From Candidatus Nitrosocosmicus sp. (GTDB taxonomy: Archaea; Thermoproteota; Nitrososphaeria; Nitrososphaerales; Nitrososphaeraceae): 34,867 bases of DNA. The stretch spans positions 1 through 34,867 of the forward strand of contig JARFXS010000026.1 in assembly GCA_029194465.1 (NCBI GenBank). Direction: 5' to 3'. Numbering within the stretch: the stretch's first letter is position 1; every line of letters begins with the position of its first letter. Shown one piece after another: positions 25,969 to 34,099 of this stretch. The notes under the pieces were generated by a model. It saw only the letters and a list, made by a program, of their open reading frames with translations. It was not told the DNA's origin and did not search any database. Both the position numbers and the translations under genes were made by a program.

Positions 25969-27246
25969 ATGGTTATATTGAAGAAAAAATCAAATTGTCA
26001 TATGGTGTTCATTGGCTTCGGGTGGTTCATTTTATTTTGCGGTTTATCAACTCTTATTACACAGTTCATAAATGCAGAACCTTCAGTTGAGGATCCATTA
26101 ATAAAGGTAGAGCAGATTGTAGAAGGTTTATCTTCTCCAACCAGTATGGCTTTTATTGATCCTCAAAACATACTAGTTTTGGAAAAAAATAGTGGTCAAG
26201 TCAGATTGGTCTCAAATGGTGAGTTAATAGAAGAGCCAATTTTGAAACTAGATGTTGATTCCACTACCCTTACCTGTTGTAGAGGGCTACTTGGAATCGA
26301 TGTTGATTATCTAAATGCATCCAGTAGTAAAGACGTATTTCTTTATTTTACTGCAGCAGGTAAGACCAACACCCAAGTTGTAAATAAGATAGTCAAGTAT
26401 TACTGGGACGGAAAACATCTCGTAAACCCTCAAAGTATTTTGGAATTGCCTGCTACACCTGGGCCAAATCACCCTGGTGGTAAATTGACCCTTGACAACA
26501 AAGGTAATTTATACACAGTAATCGGAGATCTCAATAATGAAGGCCTCCTTCAAAATATAGAAGATAATAAAGAGTTATTAGATAGCTCTGTTATCCTGAA
26601 AGTCAAAAAGATTGATGGTTCGGCACCGTTTGATAATCCCTTTGTTAGTATTAAAAAAGAATTTCATACAGGTCAGATGGAAAAATACTATGGTTATGGA
26701 ATAAGAAATAGTTTTGGATTAGCGATAGATCCAGTAACTGGAACTTTATGGGATACAGAAAATGGAGATAAAGATTATGACGAAATAAATTTGATATATC
26801 CTGGTTTTAACAGCGGTTGGAAACAATTGATGGGACCCATTTCTGACAGTGGTGTGACAGAAAACGACTTGGTGAAATTACCAGGCTCATATTATGGTGA
26901 TCCAATTTTTAGCTGGGAACCATCCTTGGGAGTTACCGACATAGAATTTTTTAATTCCAAAAATCTAGGAGACGACTATGAAAATAATGTTTTTGTAGGT
27001 GATATTAATAATGGGAATTTATATTATTTCAGAGTAAACGACAGTAGGACGGGCTTTGAATTTGATAACCCTGAAATTGAAGTGGATAGGATAGCAAATG
27101 AAGACGAAAAGGATATCCTGGTGTGGGGTACGGGGTTTGACGGAATCACTGATTTAGAAACAGGTCCTGATGGAGACCTTTATATTTTGACATTCGATGA
27201 ATCCAGTAATGGCGATGGCAAAATATATAGAATCTTGAGGAAATGA
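25969..27246 (+). CDS. PQQ-dependent soluble sugar dehydrogenase, copy 2
   Basis: 425 residues. Signal peptide about 12-36 (MVFIGFGWFILFCGLSTLIT). The propeller begins EQIVEGLSSPTSMAFIDPQN. Marks: TCCRGLLGIDVD (102-113, with a vicinal Cys pair absent from copy 1), N167-H168-P-G-G with the catalytic-base His, LYTVIGD, YGIRNSFGLAIDP, WDTENGDKDYDEINLIYPGF and TDLETGPDGDLYILTFDES. The core from YDEINLIYPGF to GVTENDLVK is almost identical to copy 1, so they arose by duplication, yet the two lie on opposite strands with a secreted-protein gene between. It acts extracellularly in PQQ-linked sugar oxidation. It is divergent from the secreted-protein gene, 159 bases away. No PQQ biosynthesis genes are seen. 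Confidence 0.9.
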   Translation: MVILKKKSNCHMVFIGFGWFILFCGLSTLITQFINAEPSVEDPLIKVEQIVEGLSSPTSMAFIDPQNILVLEKNSGQVRLVSNGELIEEPILKLDVDSTTLTCCRGLLGIDVDYLNASSSKDVFLYFTAAGKTNTQVVNKIVKYYWDGKHLVNPQSILELPATPGPNHPGGKLTLDNKGNLYTVIGDLNNEGLLQNIEDNKELLDSSVILKVKKIDGSAPFDNPFVSIKKEFHTGQMEKYYGYGIRNSFGLAIDPVTGTLWDTENGDKDYDEINLIYPGFNSGWKQLMGPISDSGVTENDLVKLPGSYYGDPIFSWEPSLGVTDIEFFNSKNLGDDYENNVFVGDINNGNLYYFRVNDSRTGFEFDNPEIEVDRIANEDEKDILVWGTGFDGITDLETGPDGDLYILTFDESSNGDGKIYRILRK

Positions 27247-28284
27247 CAAGATTTATTATTTTTTAGAAAGGTATTTACCTTCTAACCTTCCTTCCCTGTC
27301 TCCCTCATTTTAGTAAAATTACTCTCTCAGAATCAAGTCAAGTATCTTAGGCTTCAGAATGATTAGAATCTGCAATAATATACATAGCATTTGAATAACT
27401 GTAATAAATTGTAAATATTTCCTATTTCAATACTTGAAACATGTGATAAATAAGAAGAAAATTTCCAAATTCAAAGTCATGTTCAAAACCATTCTCTTAA
27501 GATACTATTTAGTCATGAAAGTAGCATATCTCGTTTAGGAATCCAAGGATCAATATTACCTGTGGTCAAATATATTCCCATAAAAATCCAACGTCCTACA
27601 GCAATCCAACGACATTCAGAGGCCTCCTCTTGCAATTCAAGCAAGTACACACACCGATTTGATAAAAAGATTGACGATAAGATGTTTTTTAATCGATCTG
27701 TATAAAAATGAGAATCGAAGGGTTCAGATAGTAATCTTCATTTTAGTAATAAATGATTACCCTGATTATGGGATTACTATCTTTCTTGGGGGGTTCTTTA
27801 TCTATGGTTACAACCAACACATTAAGCTACTCCCTCTATCATGGAAATTTCTTTGTAGTTAGATCTTTTCTATGCCTGTTAATCTTTAGGTGGTAAGGTA
27901 TGATTTCTTTTTGGTTTTGATCATTAATATATTCATTTGCAACTCATGGTTCAAAAATAAAATTCCTTAATTAAGGAAACAAAAATCTCTTTTTCTTAGA
28001 AAAATAGATATACCTGCATCAGAGTAGATTGGAGGTAGCCTCAGTAACAACTGTACATTAAGCATAGTAACTGTCTAAACACTAGTGATAAAATAACTAT
28101 TAAAGACTTTGAAGAATGAACTTGTTGGAACTTTCCTAAGATTGGGTATTTATTAAAGGCAATTAACTCCAATTACAAGCAAATTCAAAAAATGGAGTAT
28201 AAGACTTCGGCAATAATATTTTCACAAAGCTGATAAATTCATTGAAATATTTATTTACTATTAACATTCTTCTAAATTGTGCTC
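27247..28284. other. Intergenic region with a perfect palindrome
   Basis: Over 1 kb without an accepted gene. The 67-codon frame at 27659-27862 starts with TTG and has no coding pattern that I trust. The notable element is the 16-bp palindrome at 27963-27978. Confidence 0.45.
27963..27978. promoter_or_regulatory. Perfect 16-bp palindrome, possible operator
   Basis: TTCCTTAATTAAGGAA reads the same on both strands. Two-fold symmetric sites of this size are usual for dimeric winged-helix or Lrp-type regulators. The nearest gene start (28379) is 400 bases away, so a direct promoter role is uncertain. Confidence 0.3.
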
Positions 28285-28327
28285 GATTCTTATTATAGAA
28301 TTACATTATAGATTCTTAGTATAGAAT
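28285..28327 (+). promoter_or_regulatory. Two 17-bp direct repeats upstream of the glycine-rich protein promoter
   Basis: GATTCTTATTATAGAAT (28285-28301) and GATTCTTAGTATAGAAT (28311-28327) differ at one base and lie 26 bases apart. Each has inverted ATTCT/AGAAT ends. The second ends about 17 bases before the TATA box at 28344, a usual place for an archaeal activator site. Confidence 0.55.
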
Positions 28328-28343
28328 AATAGATTAAAAACCT

Positions 28344-28353
28344 CATATAAATA
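28344..28353 (+). promoter_or_regulatory. TATA box of the glycine-rich secreted protein gene
   Basis: CATATAAATA is centred 30 bases before ATG 28379, giving a leaderless or nearly leaderless transcript. Confidence 0.55.
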
Positions 28354-28378
28354 ATCAGGCAATATAGTTCTGATCAAA

Positions 28379-28732
28379 ATGATAGTAAATTTTTCGAAGT
28401 TTCAAATACTGAGAATGGTCGTGATTGCAGGTCTAATCCCTGTTACCGCAATTCAAGGAACCAGTTTGATAAGTAGTGTGTTTGCAGACAATCTTTGTTT
28501 AGGACCGCTAGCATGCAGCGCTGTGGGTGGAAGTGGCGGTCATGGTGGGAATACCGGAGATGCTATAGGTGGAGATATAGGTCCTGGTGGATCATGTTTT
28601 GCAAAAAATCATGTAACTATAGGAGATGAGTGTGGAGGAAGTACCGGTAGTAGTGAACCCAGAAGTGGAAGTGGCGATCATAGTATGAACGGAGGCAGAG
28701 GCGGAGAGGCACACAATACTGTTCGTAGTTAA
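28379..28732 (+). CDS. Secreted glycine-rich, cysteine-containing protein
   Basis: 117 residues. A signal peptide (about 9-36, ILRMVVIAGLIPVTAIQGTS, cleavage probably after VFA) precedes a mature part made largely of Gly, Ser, Asp, His and Asn: CSAVGGSGGHGGNTGDAIGG, GPGGSCFAKN, GDECGGSTGSS and a His/Arg-rich end. Four Cys in the mature protein could form two disulfides. The low-complexity Gly pattern points to an exported structural or surface-coating protein; the family is not recognised. The TATA box and the pair of direct repeats upstream suggest regulated expression from its own promoter. Frames on the opposite strand over this gene are shadows. Confidence 0.7.
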   Translation: MIVNFSKFQILRMVVIAGLIPVTAIQGTSLISSVFADNLCLGPLACSAVGGSGGHGGNTGDAIGGDIGPGGSCFAKNHVTIGDECGGSTGSSEPRSGSGDHSMNGGRGGEAHNTVRS

Positions 28733-29170
28733 ACAATCTTGGTAACCAAATATCAAGATATACAATAGTATTTTTTTAGAATTACGATCAAAAATTTTTT
28801 GATTGCTTCTCATAATACTCGGACTTCTATTTTTCATGGAAATTATTTTTAATAATTTTATAGACAAAATAACATATGCATTGCAAATTAACTTGGAGAA
28901 ATCTTCAATGTTCCAATGAAGGGGGCAAAGTTGGTGCAACTAAACCCATGGAACATTATGTTACTACGAGGATTTAGGAACGTTATTATCAGAAGAACAG
29001 AGCTTGAGGGTTATAATACATAAGGACATCATAAAGTAAACTTGAGATGATTTAGTAAGGTTATACAAGTTCACACTCTAGAGTTAGTTGACCATTTTCT
29101 TTTGCAAATTTGATTAAAATAGCATCATCAATCGCTGCTGATTAGAGTATCATGGAAAGTATTGATAAAA
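28733..29170. other. Intergenic region between convergent genes
   Basis: About 440 bases. The minus-strand frame at 28592-28939 runs antisense through the glycine-rich gene and is rejected. Nothing else is recognisable. Confidence 0.4.
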
Positions 29171-29650
29171 TCAGCTAATAGTTCCATCGTTGGAAGTTAA
29201 TGATAACCTATTAAAATATTGTTGAAGTGTATCTATGCCCAACAACATTGTGAACAACGAATCAAAAAATTTATCTTTAGTTAATCCATCAAAATAAATA
29301 AGTTTCTCCATGATAAATTTTTCTATTTTGTCCTTTGATGAATTGCTGTGACGGGCCAACAAGCCTAATTGGTATAAAGCCATTAGTAAATCGGGTATGA
29401 ATCGATTCTTTTCCTTTGATGGTAAAAGAGATAAAGAATTTTTCTGTTGTTTTGAGAAATTCATGGATGTAATTAACGTTACCTTATCATGCATATCATC
29501 GACGATAATATTGACATTTCTATTGTTAGATTTAGCCACTAGATTCATAACAACCGAAGGGTCTTCGATTTCATCAAATCTCCAAATATCACTTTCTTCT
29601 ACAAGCCATCGCTTTATTCTCAGCGATATTTCGTGTTGAGACAATGACAT
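29171..29650 (-). CDS. DUF2299-like cytosolic protein
   Basis: 159 residues: an N-terminal helix with a Trp-Leu-x-Glu-Glu pattern (RIKRWLVEESDIWRFDEIED), strands MNLVAKSNNRNVNIIVDD and KVTLITSMNFS, then three helices (RFIPDLLMALYQLGL, KIEKFIMEKLIYFDGLTKDK, FDSLFTMLLGIDTLQQY). This layout resembles archaeal DUF2299, a family of unknown role with a type III secretion chaperone-like alpha/beta fold. ATG 29650 has a TATA-like ATTATATAG 28 bases upstream, a leaderless start. Monocistronic. The family call is from memory of the pattern. Confidence 0.6.
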   Translation of the reverse strand: MSLSQHEISLRIKRWLVEESDIWRFDEIEDPSVVMNLVAKSNNRNVNIIVDDMHDKVTLITSMNFSKQQKNSLSLLPSKEKNRFIPDLLMALYQLGLLARHSNSSKDKIEKFIMEKLIYFDGLTKDKFFDSLFTMLLGIDTLQQYFNRLSLTSNDGTIS

Positions 29651-30481
29651 CTTAATTAACTTAAAATTGCCTCTATATAATATTATAATGTTAAAAATGA
29701 ATGAGTATAAGACCTTACATCCCCGAAAGCACCGTGAAATTTGAGATATTAATTTATGAGAAGCAGCTCAATTACAAAACCCAATTTGCCTATACCTCTG
29801 CTGATAAGGAAAGTCTATCTTTAAATATTAGCCCAAAAATCAAATTGACATAAGGATATTTTTTAGCCAGGGGTTTGATGAAGTATTCAGCAGCACTGGG
29901 CACATGATCCAACTTGTATTAGCCAAAGTAAGGGCTTTTCTGTTGTTACTACTTGTCTCAAGGGCCCGGATATATTATTTGTTCATGGTCTCGAGCATAA
30001 GTGGATACCAAAGGAGGGGTCTCCTTTTGAGATGAAACTACCAGAATAGAATATCTAAAATTACCCGAAATCAAAATTCAAAATTAAGAGCATCAAACTT
30101 GATTGCTTTACAAATACTCTAACTATTCGTAGAGATATTCTAGAAATCAAATTGTTGTAGGCATCTATACCTCTCATCTACATGGATGACGTTCATTCCA
30201 CAGCCTTACTAGAGTAGCCTTCACAAATTCAACCTGTACATAATCAAATCACCATCAGTCCATGAATCGGGTTTGTATGGTGAGAAAATAAACCTATTAT
30301 GAGATTTGACAAGGTATGGAATTTTCTAGCTGGTCTAGGATTGAATATTAAGAATGACAAGATTTGGGTATTCAACTTTTTCCAAATAATGTAACCACAT
30401 ATGAATCACTTAAGTAAAAAAATGGGATATAAGAAATGATGATAAACATGCTATTGATTGTTGGATAATTATTCCTATTTC
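29651..30481. other. Intergenic region with a coding-like fragment
   Basis: Holds the orphan fragment at 29882-30049 and, inside it, a small hairpin AAAGGAG-GGGT-CTCCTTT (30010-30027). No intact gene or RNA is visible in the rest. Confidence 0.4.
29882..30049 (+). pseudogene. Orphan C-terminal fragment of an unknown protein
   Basis: Open from TGA 29879-29881 to TAG 30047-30049 without a start codon. The translation has normal protein character, not that of random A+T-rich DNA: IQQHWAHDPTCISQ, GFSVVTTCLKGPDILFVHGL, EHKWIPKEGSPFEM. Two Cys and several Trp/His suggest the end of an extracytoplasmic protein. ATG 29878 in another frame could be a frameshifted start. I do not recognise the family, and upstream parts are not seen. 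Confidence 0.35.
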
Positions 30482-30946
30482 CTATTTTTTGACAAAACAA
30501 AATTTCAATAGGTCTAAAATTTTTTCCTTAACAAGTTCGGTAGTAATTTCATCTAAAGTAAATGTTCCCTCACGGCCAGCTGTACCCTCTTCTTGCATCA
30601 TCTTTTGCATGTAGAGTGTTACCTTATTTTGCTCTTCAATAAAGAATGTTAAAGAAGGATGTCTGTCTTGCGCTGATGAAATATCATTATAAGGATATAT
30701 ATCCAGTTTTATTTCGGTCACGAACCTTCCTTGTATTTTATCTATTATGTCACACCTGATATCATGCAAAATGAGCTTGTTCTTAATTTCTTTAAAGACG
30801 GGAAAGATAACCGTGTGAACTTTTTTGGAAAATCCTTCCGTAAATTCATCAAGATTTTCTCTAGATGTGTCGTCTGAATCGTGGTTTTCTCTAGTTGAAG
30901 CGACATAACTATCAATAACCTTGTCAATTTCATCATCAATGTTCAT
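30482..30946 (-). CDS. Conserved thaumarchaeal hypothetical protein
   Basis: 154 residues from ATG 30946. The longer ATG 30970 lies too close to the TATA-like ATTTATATATGG (centre about 30988), which predicts transcription from about 30962. A charged N-terminal helix (DDEIDKVIDSYVAS) leads into FTEGFSKKVHTVIFPVFKEI, beta strands KIQGRFVTEIKLDIYPY and HPSLTFFIEEQNKVTLYMQK, a Gly/Glu loop (EEGTAGREGTFTLDEI) and a terminal helix ending LLKFCFVKK. I recall similar proteins (F..EF...V..VM.EI..L, HPSISF, GxxGxYDLDEI) in this group without a function. It is cytosolic and stands alone. Confidence 0.65.
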   Translation of the reverse strand: MNIDDEIDKVIDSYVASTRENHDSDDTSRENLDEFTEGFSKKVHTVIFPVFKEIKNKLILHDIRCDIIDKIQGRFVTEIKLDIYPYNDISSAQDRHPSLTFFIEEQNKVTLYMQKMMQEEGTAGREGTFTLDEITTELVKEKILDLLKFCFVKK

Positions 30947-30970
30947 TTTTATCGGATATTCTCTTTGCAT

Positions 30971-31999
30971 ATGAGTAACACCATATATAAATTTGAAATA
31001 AGTTTATGGCAAATTTACATAGAATCTTGTTGAGCCAAGGATCCTTCAAATATTTTGATGCCCACCGATGAATATGAAATAGCCTTAGTATCCATGTTAA
31101 TATCCATATCCACAATTTGCATTGGCCTAATTTGCTAGAATCATGCAAATATTCATTATTGCTACTGCATTACTGGCCCGAATGAAAAAGGAATAAATCA
31201 GAATTTTTTGTCGATATAGACACTGAAATACCTAAAGAACAGGTAAACCCAATGTATCTTTAAGAAGCTCTCATAGTCAATTTATCAACAGACCGCACTA
31301 TTCCTACCATGGAGTTTAAGGGTATTGTGGTCAATTATCATTTTTTCACTTAAGGCAGCTAGCTACTGACTTAACTTTGAAGGCAACTTAAATAATTCAA
31401 AGATTTCCATGACTATCAAGATTCAACGTGAAAAGATTCCCACTTTCACTTCCAAACGCAATCTTTGTATAGGGTTCATTCCAAAATGAGACTTCTTTGT
31501 CGACAATCAAATATTTTTCCATCCTTTCTAATAATATCCAGATTGTTTGGGTCTGAAACAGGCAATAGAGAAAGAAAGTTGAATGTGACTTAGCTTCTCA
31601 AATCAACGAAAGGTAACCGTTGAAAATAGCAATCAGACAATTTGATTTCTAAGGCCTTACTAGAAACTTTGAATATGAATTTTTGCTGCTATTACGTGAT
31701 GTTTTTATCAAAAATTGGACTTTAACATTTTCATTTCCAAATATTATTGTACTTGATATATATTTTCAAATTTAGTACCTCGTATGACAAGAAAACAACT
31801 TATTTCTTTTTTACTATAATCTACCGACTCGTCCAAGATTCTAAGAAATTGCAAGTTAGGCTATATAAGCAATATCATGGACCATTAACGTAACGGCTTG
31901 TCTGCACTGTTAGATTTTTAAAAGTAATCCTCGTCTAAAGCAATTCTTTTTGTTTGCCGTAACGGAATTAAGGTTTTTAAAAGTATTATCCCATTAAAA
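30971..31999. other. Gene-poor region with a short direct repeat
   Basis: About 1 kb without an accepted gene. A minus-strand frame (30936-31148) has a Trp/Ile-rich translation unlike a real protein. The right end holds two copies of CGTAACGG followed by TTTTTAAAAGTA. Confidence 0.45.
31890..31985 (+). repeat. Duplicated CGTAACGG...TTTTTAAAAGTA motif
   Basis: CGTAACGG occurs at 31890-31897 and 31958-31965; TTTTTAAAAGTA follows at 31915-31926 and 31974-31985. The distances inside the two copies differ (17 and 8 bases), so this is a repeated motif pair and not a simple tandem repeat. The TTTAAA core resembles a TATA box, but no plus-strand gene follows. Confidence 0.5.
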
Positions 32000-32245
32000 T
32001 CAATTGTTTTCTACGTTTTCTGTCACAATCATAGACAAAACAGAGCGAACTTTATCCAAATTTTTGATTTTCCAAGCAATAATTTCCTTTATTGTTTCCT
32101 TATCGTTGGTAGAAAATTTTACGATAATATCATAAACTCCAAATACTCTATATACTTCAACGACCTCTGGAATTTTCCTAATTTTCTCAATCACTTCATT
32201 CTCCGATCCTAGCTCGCAGTTTATCAGTACATAGGCTGATGGCAC
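32000..32245 (-). CDS. Stand-alone Lrp/AsnC ligand-binding (RAM) domain protein
   Basis: 81 residues, a complete RAM (ACT-like) domain: strand SAYVLINCELGSENEVIEKI, PEVVEVYRVFGVYDIIVKFS, a helix TIKEIIAWKIKNLDKV and the last strand RSVLSMIVTENV. The HTH half of Lrp is absent, as in archaeal stand-alone RAM proteins that form ligand-binding rings and may modify full-length Lrp regulators. The FGVYDIIVK loop is the usual amino-acid effector region. The start is GTG 32245, with a TATA-like TTTTTATTTTTG about 27 bases upstream. Monocistronic. Confidence 0.88.
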   Translation of the reverse strand: MPSAYVLINCELGSENEVIEKIRKIPEVVEVYRVFGVYDIIVKFSTNDKETIKEIIAWKIKNLDKVRSVLSMIVTENVENN

Positions 32246-32555
32246 ATTATAATAAAACCATACAAAAATAAAAAAATGTTTCTGCCTTGTTAAATAACAA
32301 ATTCATTCTAAGATTTGAACAGAAAGATGAACTAAGCAAGCAATTTTGGAATGTTAATTTCCGATCCAAGATGCAGACAATTAGGTAGAAGATAGGATGG
32401 ACAATATAAGATAACATAGGGTTGTATATGAAACGAGTAAAATATTAAGAAATGTGGAAGTTAATTGTAATCATAGTCTAGGAATGTCATGTTAACTATA
32501 GATCAACCTATGGTATTTCTGTACCTAAACTTTTGACGAATATTTATCACACAAT
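32246..32555. other. Intergenic region
   Basis: Contains the promoter of the RAM gene (about 32260-32280). Nothing else is visible. Confidence 0.4.
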
Positions 32556-32756
32556 TCATTTATGTCTAATTAACACAAACTCTGTAGGGCTAATCTTAAC
32601 CAATTCAAAAGAATCTAGACAAGATTTGATCTTTTGTTTTCCTAGATTACTTCCCACGAAATTAATTGCATTCCATATAATTGCATGAGATTTACAATCT
32701 ATTACTAGACATATACTACCACCAAGATAAACAAGTAGGGCAATCGCAAGAATCAT
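32556..32756 (-). CDS. Possible small membrane protein
   Basis: 66 residues from ATG 32756, chosen over TTG 32780 because AGGGAG lies six bases before it. One transmembrane helix or signal peptide (ILAIALLVYLGGSICLVI) is followed by a small soluble part with two Cys (VIDCKSHAIIWNAI and KSCLDSFELVKISPTEFVLI). No family is recognised and no operon partner exists; the ribosome-binding site and the clear hydrophobic helix are the only support. Confidence 0.4.
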   Translation of the reverse strand: MILAIALLVYLGGSICLVIDCKSHAIIWNAINFVGSNLGKQKIKSCLDSFELVKISPTEFVLIRHK

Positions 32757-33193
32757 TGAATACTCCCTTTTCCATTTCAAGATTTTCGATTATCCTTTGC
32801 TAAGTTTTACTCCTTACATGAATTATTCCACCAATTCCTATCAAGGCTCATGTTTCCCCTAGATTGGAACGATAGGAATGATTCAGAAGAACAGAGCCAA
32901 GCTATCTAGCAGAAAAATGACTGTAGAATTGATACTATTAAGAGATATTACATCTGGGTGATAGACTCCGGTCAATCCTCTACAGATTTCAGATAGTTTC
33001 TCTAGTATCACTATCTGCTTTATGCGATCATAATTCAAAAATATCAGCGAAGACATGCAATATCTCAGATCAGATTAATTTTTTTACTGTACATAGCTGC
33101 TAGAAGTATATCCAAAATAAATTTTATAAGTGAAAAATTAAATCTGTTTGTTATTTTAACCAAAAGCTAGGCCGATCCATCTTCAAGAAATTC
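32757..33193. other. Intergenic region with an inverted repeat
   Basis: ATTCCTATC (32834-32842) and GATAGGAAT (32871-32879) are a perfect 9-bp inverted repeat around 28 bases. An alternative CCAAT/ATTGG pairing (32831-32835 with 32864-32868) overlaps it. No gene or other RNA is visible. Confidence 0.45.
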
Positions 33194-33200
33194 TTTTATA
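33194..33200 (+). promoter_or_regulatory. TATA box of the DUF7482 gene
   Basis: TTTTATA is centred 26 bases before ATG 33223. It supports that ATG, and not TTG 33217, as a leaderless start. Confidence 0.6.
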
Positions 33201-33222
33201 GGACAACAAACACTAATTGACG

Positions 33223-33810
33223 ATGAAACAAACTTTCACATATAATAAGTCGATTTTGGCTATTGTGGTGACGCTGAGCGCTATTGTTACTCTGTTATCG
33301 TCTGGAGTAGCTCAGGGTCAAGATAGTACTTTATCTCAGAGTGAACCATTAAAATCAACCGATAATTCTACAAACGGAGGGAACGATATCACTTCCATAA
33401 GTATTCCTGTTGAAAAAGGCTACGTAAATGGGAATATATCATATTTTATAAGTACGGATGCATCTGAGGAAAGGATTGTTTCCTCAGTTACCAATACGAC
33501 CAAATTTGACGTTAACTATGCCCCGACTCTCAGCAATACGTCGGAAATTGCTCGTCAACAGGGTTTTGTATTTACAAATGGAATCTTAGGGAATGGTACA
33601 TTTGAGCATCAACTTCCAGTCGCATCAGCAACCTCCGGAGATGAAGGGTATAGTCCTTTATTCGAAATAAATTATGTGAAATGGAATAATGAATCTCAAG
33701 CAAGAATCTTAAAATCTACCGCTGACATAATGGATGCACAAGCAAAGGGTGAACTATCTATAGAAAAATCAAATGTAATAATAAATAGTCCGGCAGTGAA
33801 GATAGAATAA
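33223..33810 (+). CDS. Secreted DUF7482-type protein
   Basis: 195 residues from ATG 33223. A signal peptide (about 10-33, SILAIVVTLSAIVTLLSSGV, then AQGQD) precedes a Ser/Asn-rich linker and a conserved domain: IPVEKGYVNGNISYFISTDA, SVTNTTKFDVNYAPTLSNTS, a QGFVFTNGILGNGTFEHQLP stretch, GDEGYSPLFEINYVKWNNES, then ADIMDAQAKGELSIEKSNVI and INSPAVKIE. These phrases match the family that I know as DUF7482, common as secreted proteins in Nitrososphaerales and of unknown function. It acts outside the cell. Transcription probably starts at the ATG (TATA box 26 bases before it). Monocistronic. Confidence 0.8.
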   Translation: MKQTFTYNKSILAIVVTLSAIVTLLSSGVAQGQDSTLSQSEPLKSTDNSTNGGNDITSISIPVEKGYVNGNISYFISTDASEERIVSSVTNTTKFDVNYAPTLSNTSEIARQQGFVFTNGILGNGTFEHQLPVASATSGDEGYSPLFEINYVKWNNESQARILKSTADIMDAQAKGELSIEKSNVIINSPAVKIE

Positions 33811-34099
33811 TCCCATTATTTTTTATTTGGGGATCCTTATTGGAGGTTTAGCTGTTGTAACAAAAAAGCAGGTTCTGATCTATTCAATTTCCGGCCAAAT
33901 AATTTTTCTGGATACTAATACTTCTTTGATTGTCTGCTGGGAATTATGAAGGATGGAAGTTTTTTTCAAAAAACTATTGTTGTTTGGTGATCCCAATAAG
34001 ATCAAGCATAAGATAGTGTAAGAATATGAGATTTGATTGATAACTTTGGTGATCTTTCTGCGATGATATGAAAATACATTTAAAAGTTTAATAGGCCTT

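Noticed and set aside
27659..27862. 67-codon plus-strand frame with hydrophobic middle
   Set aside because: TTG start, no promoter or ribosome-binding site, and no clear membrane topology or family.
28592..28939. 115-codon minus-strand frame over the glycine-rich gene
   Set aside because: Gly codons read backwards give long open Ser/Thr-rich frames. The plus-strand gene has a signal peptide and promoter.
30010..30027. AAAGGAG-GGGT-CTCCTTT hairpin as a terminator
   Set aside because: Not followed by a T-run and lies within a coding-like fragment; probably incidental.
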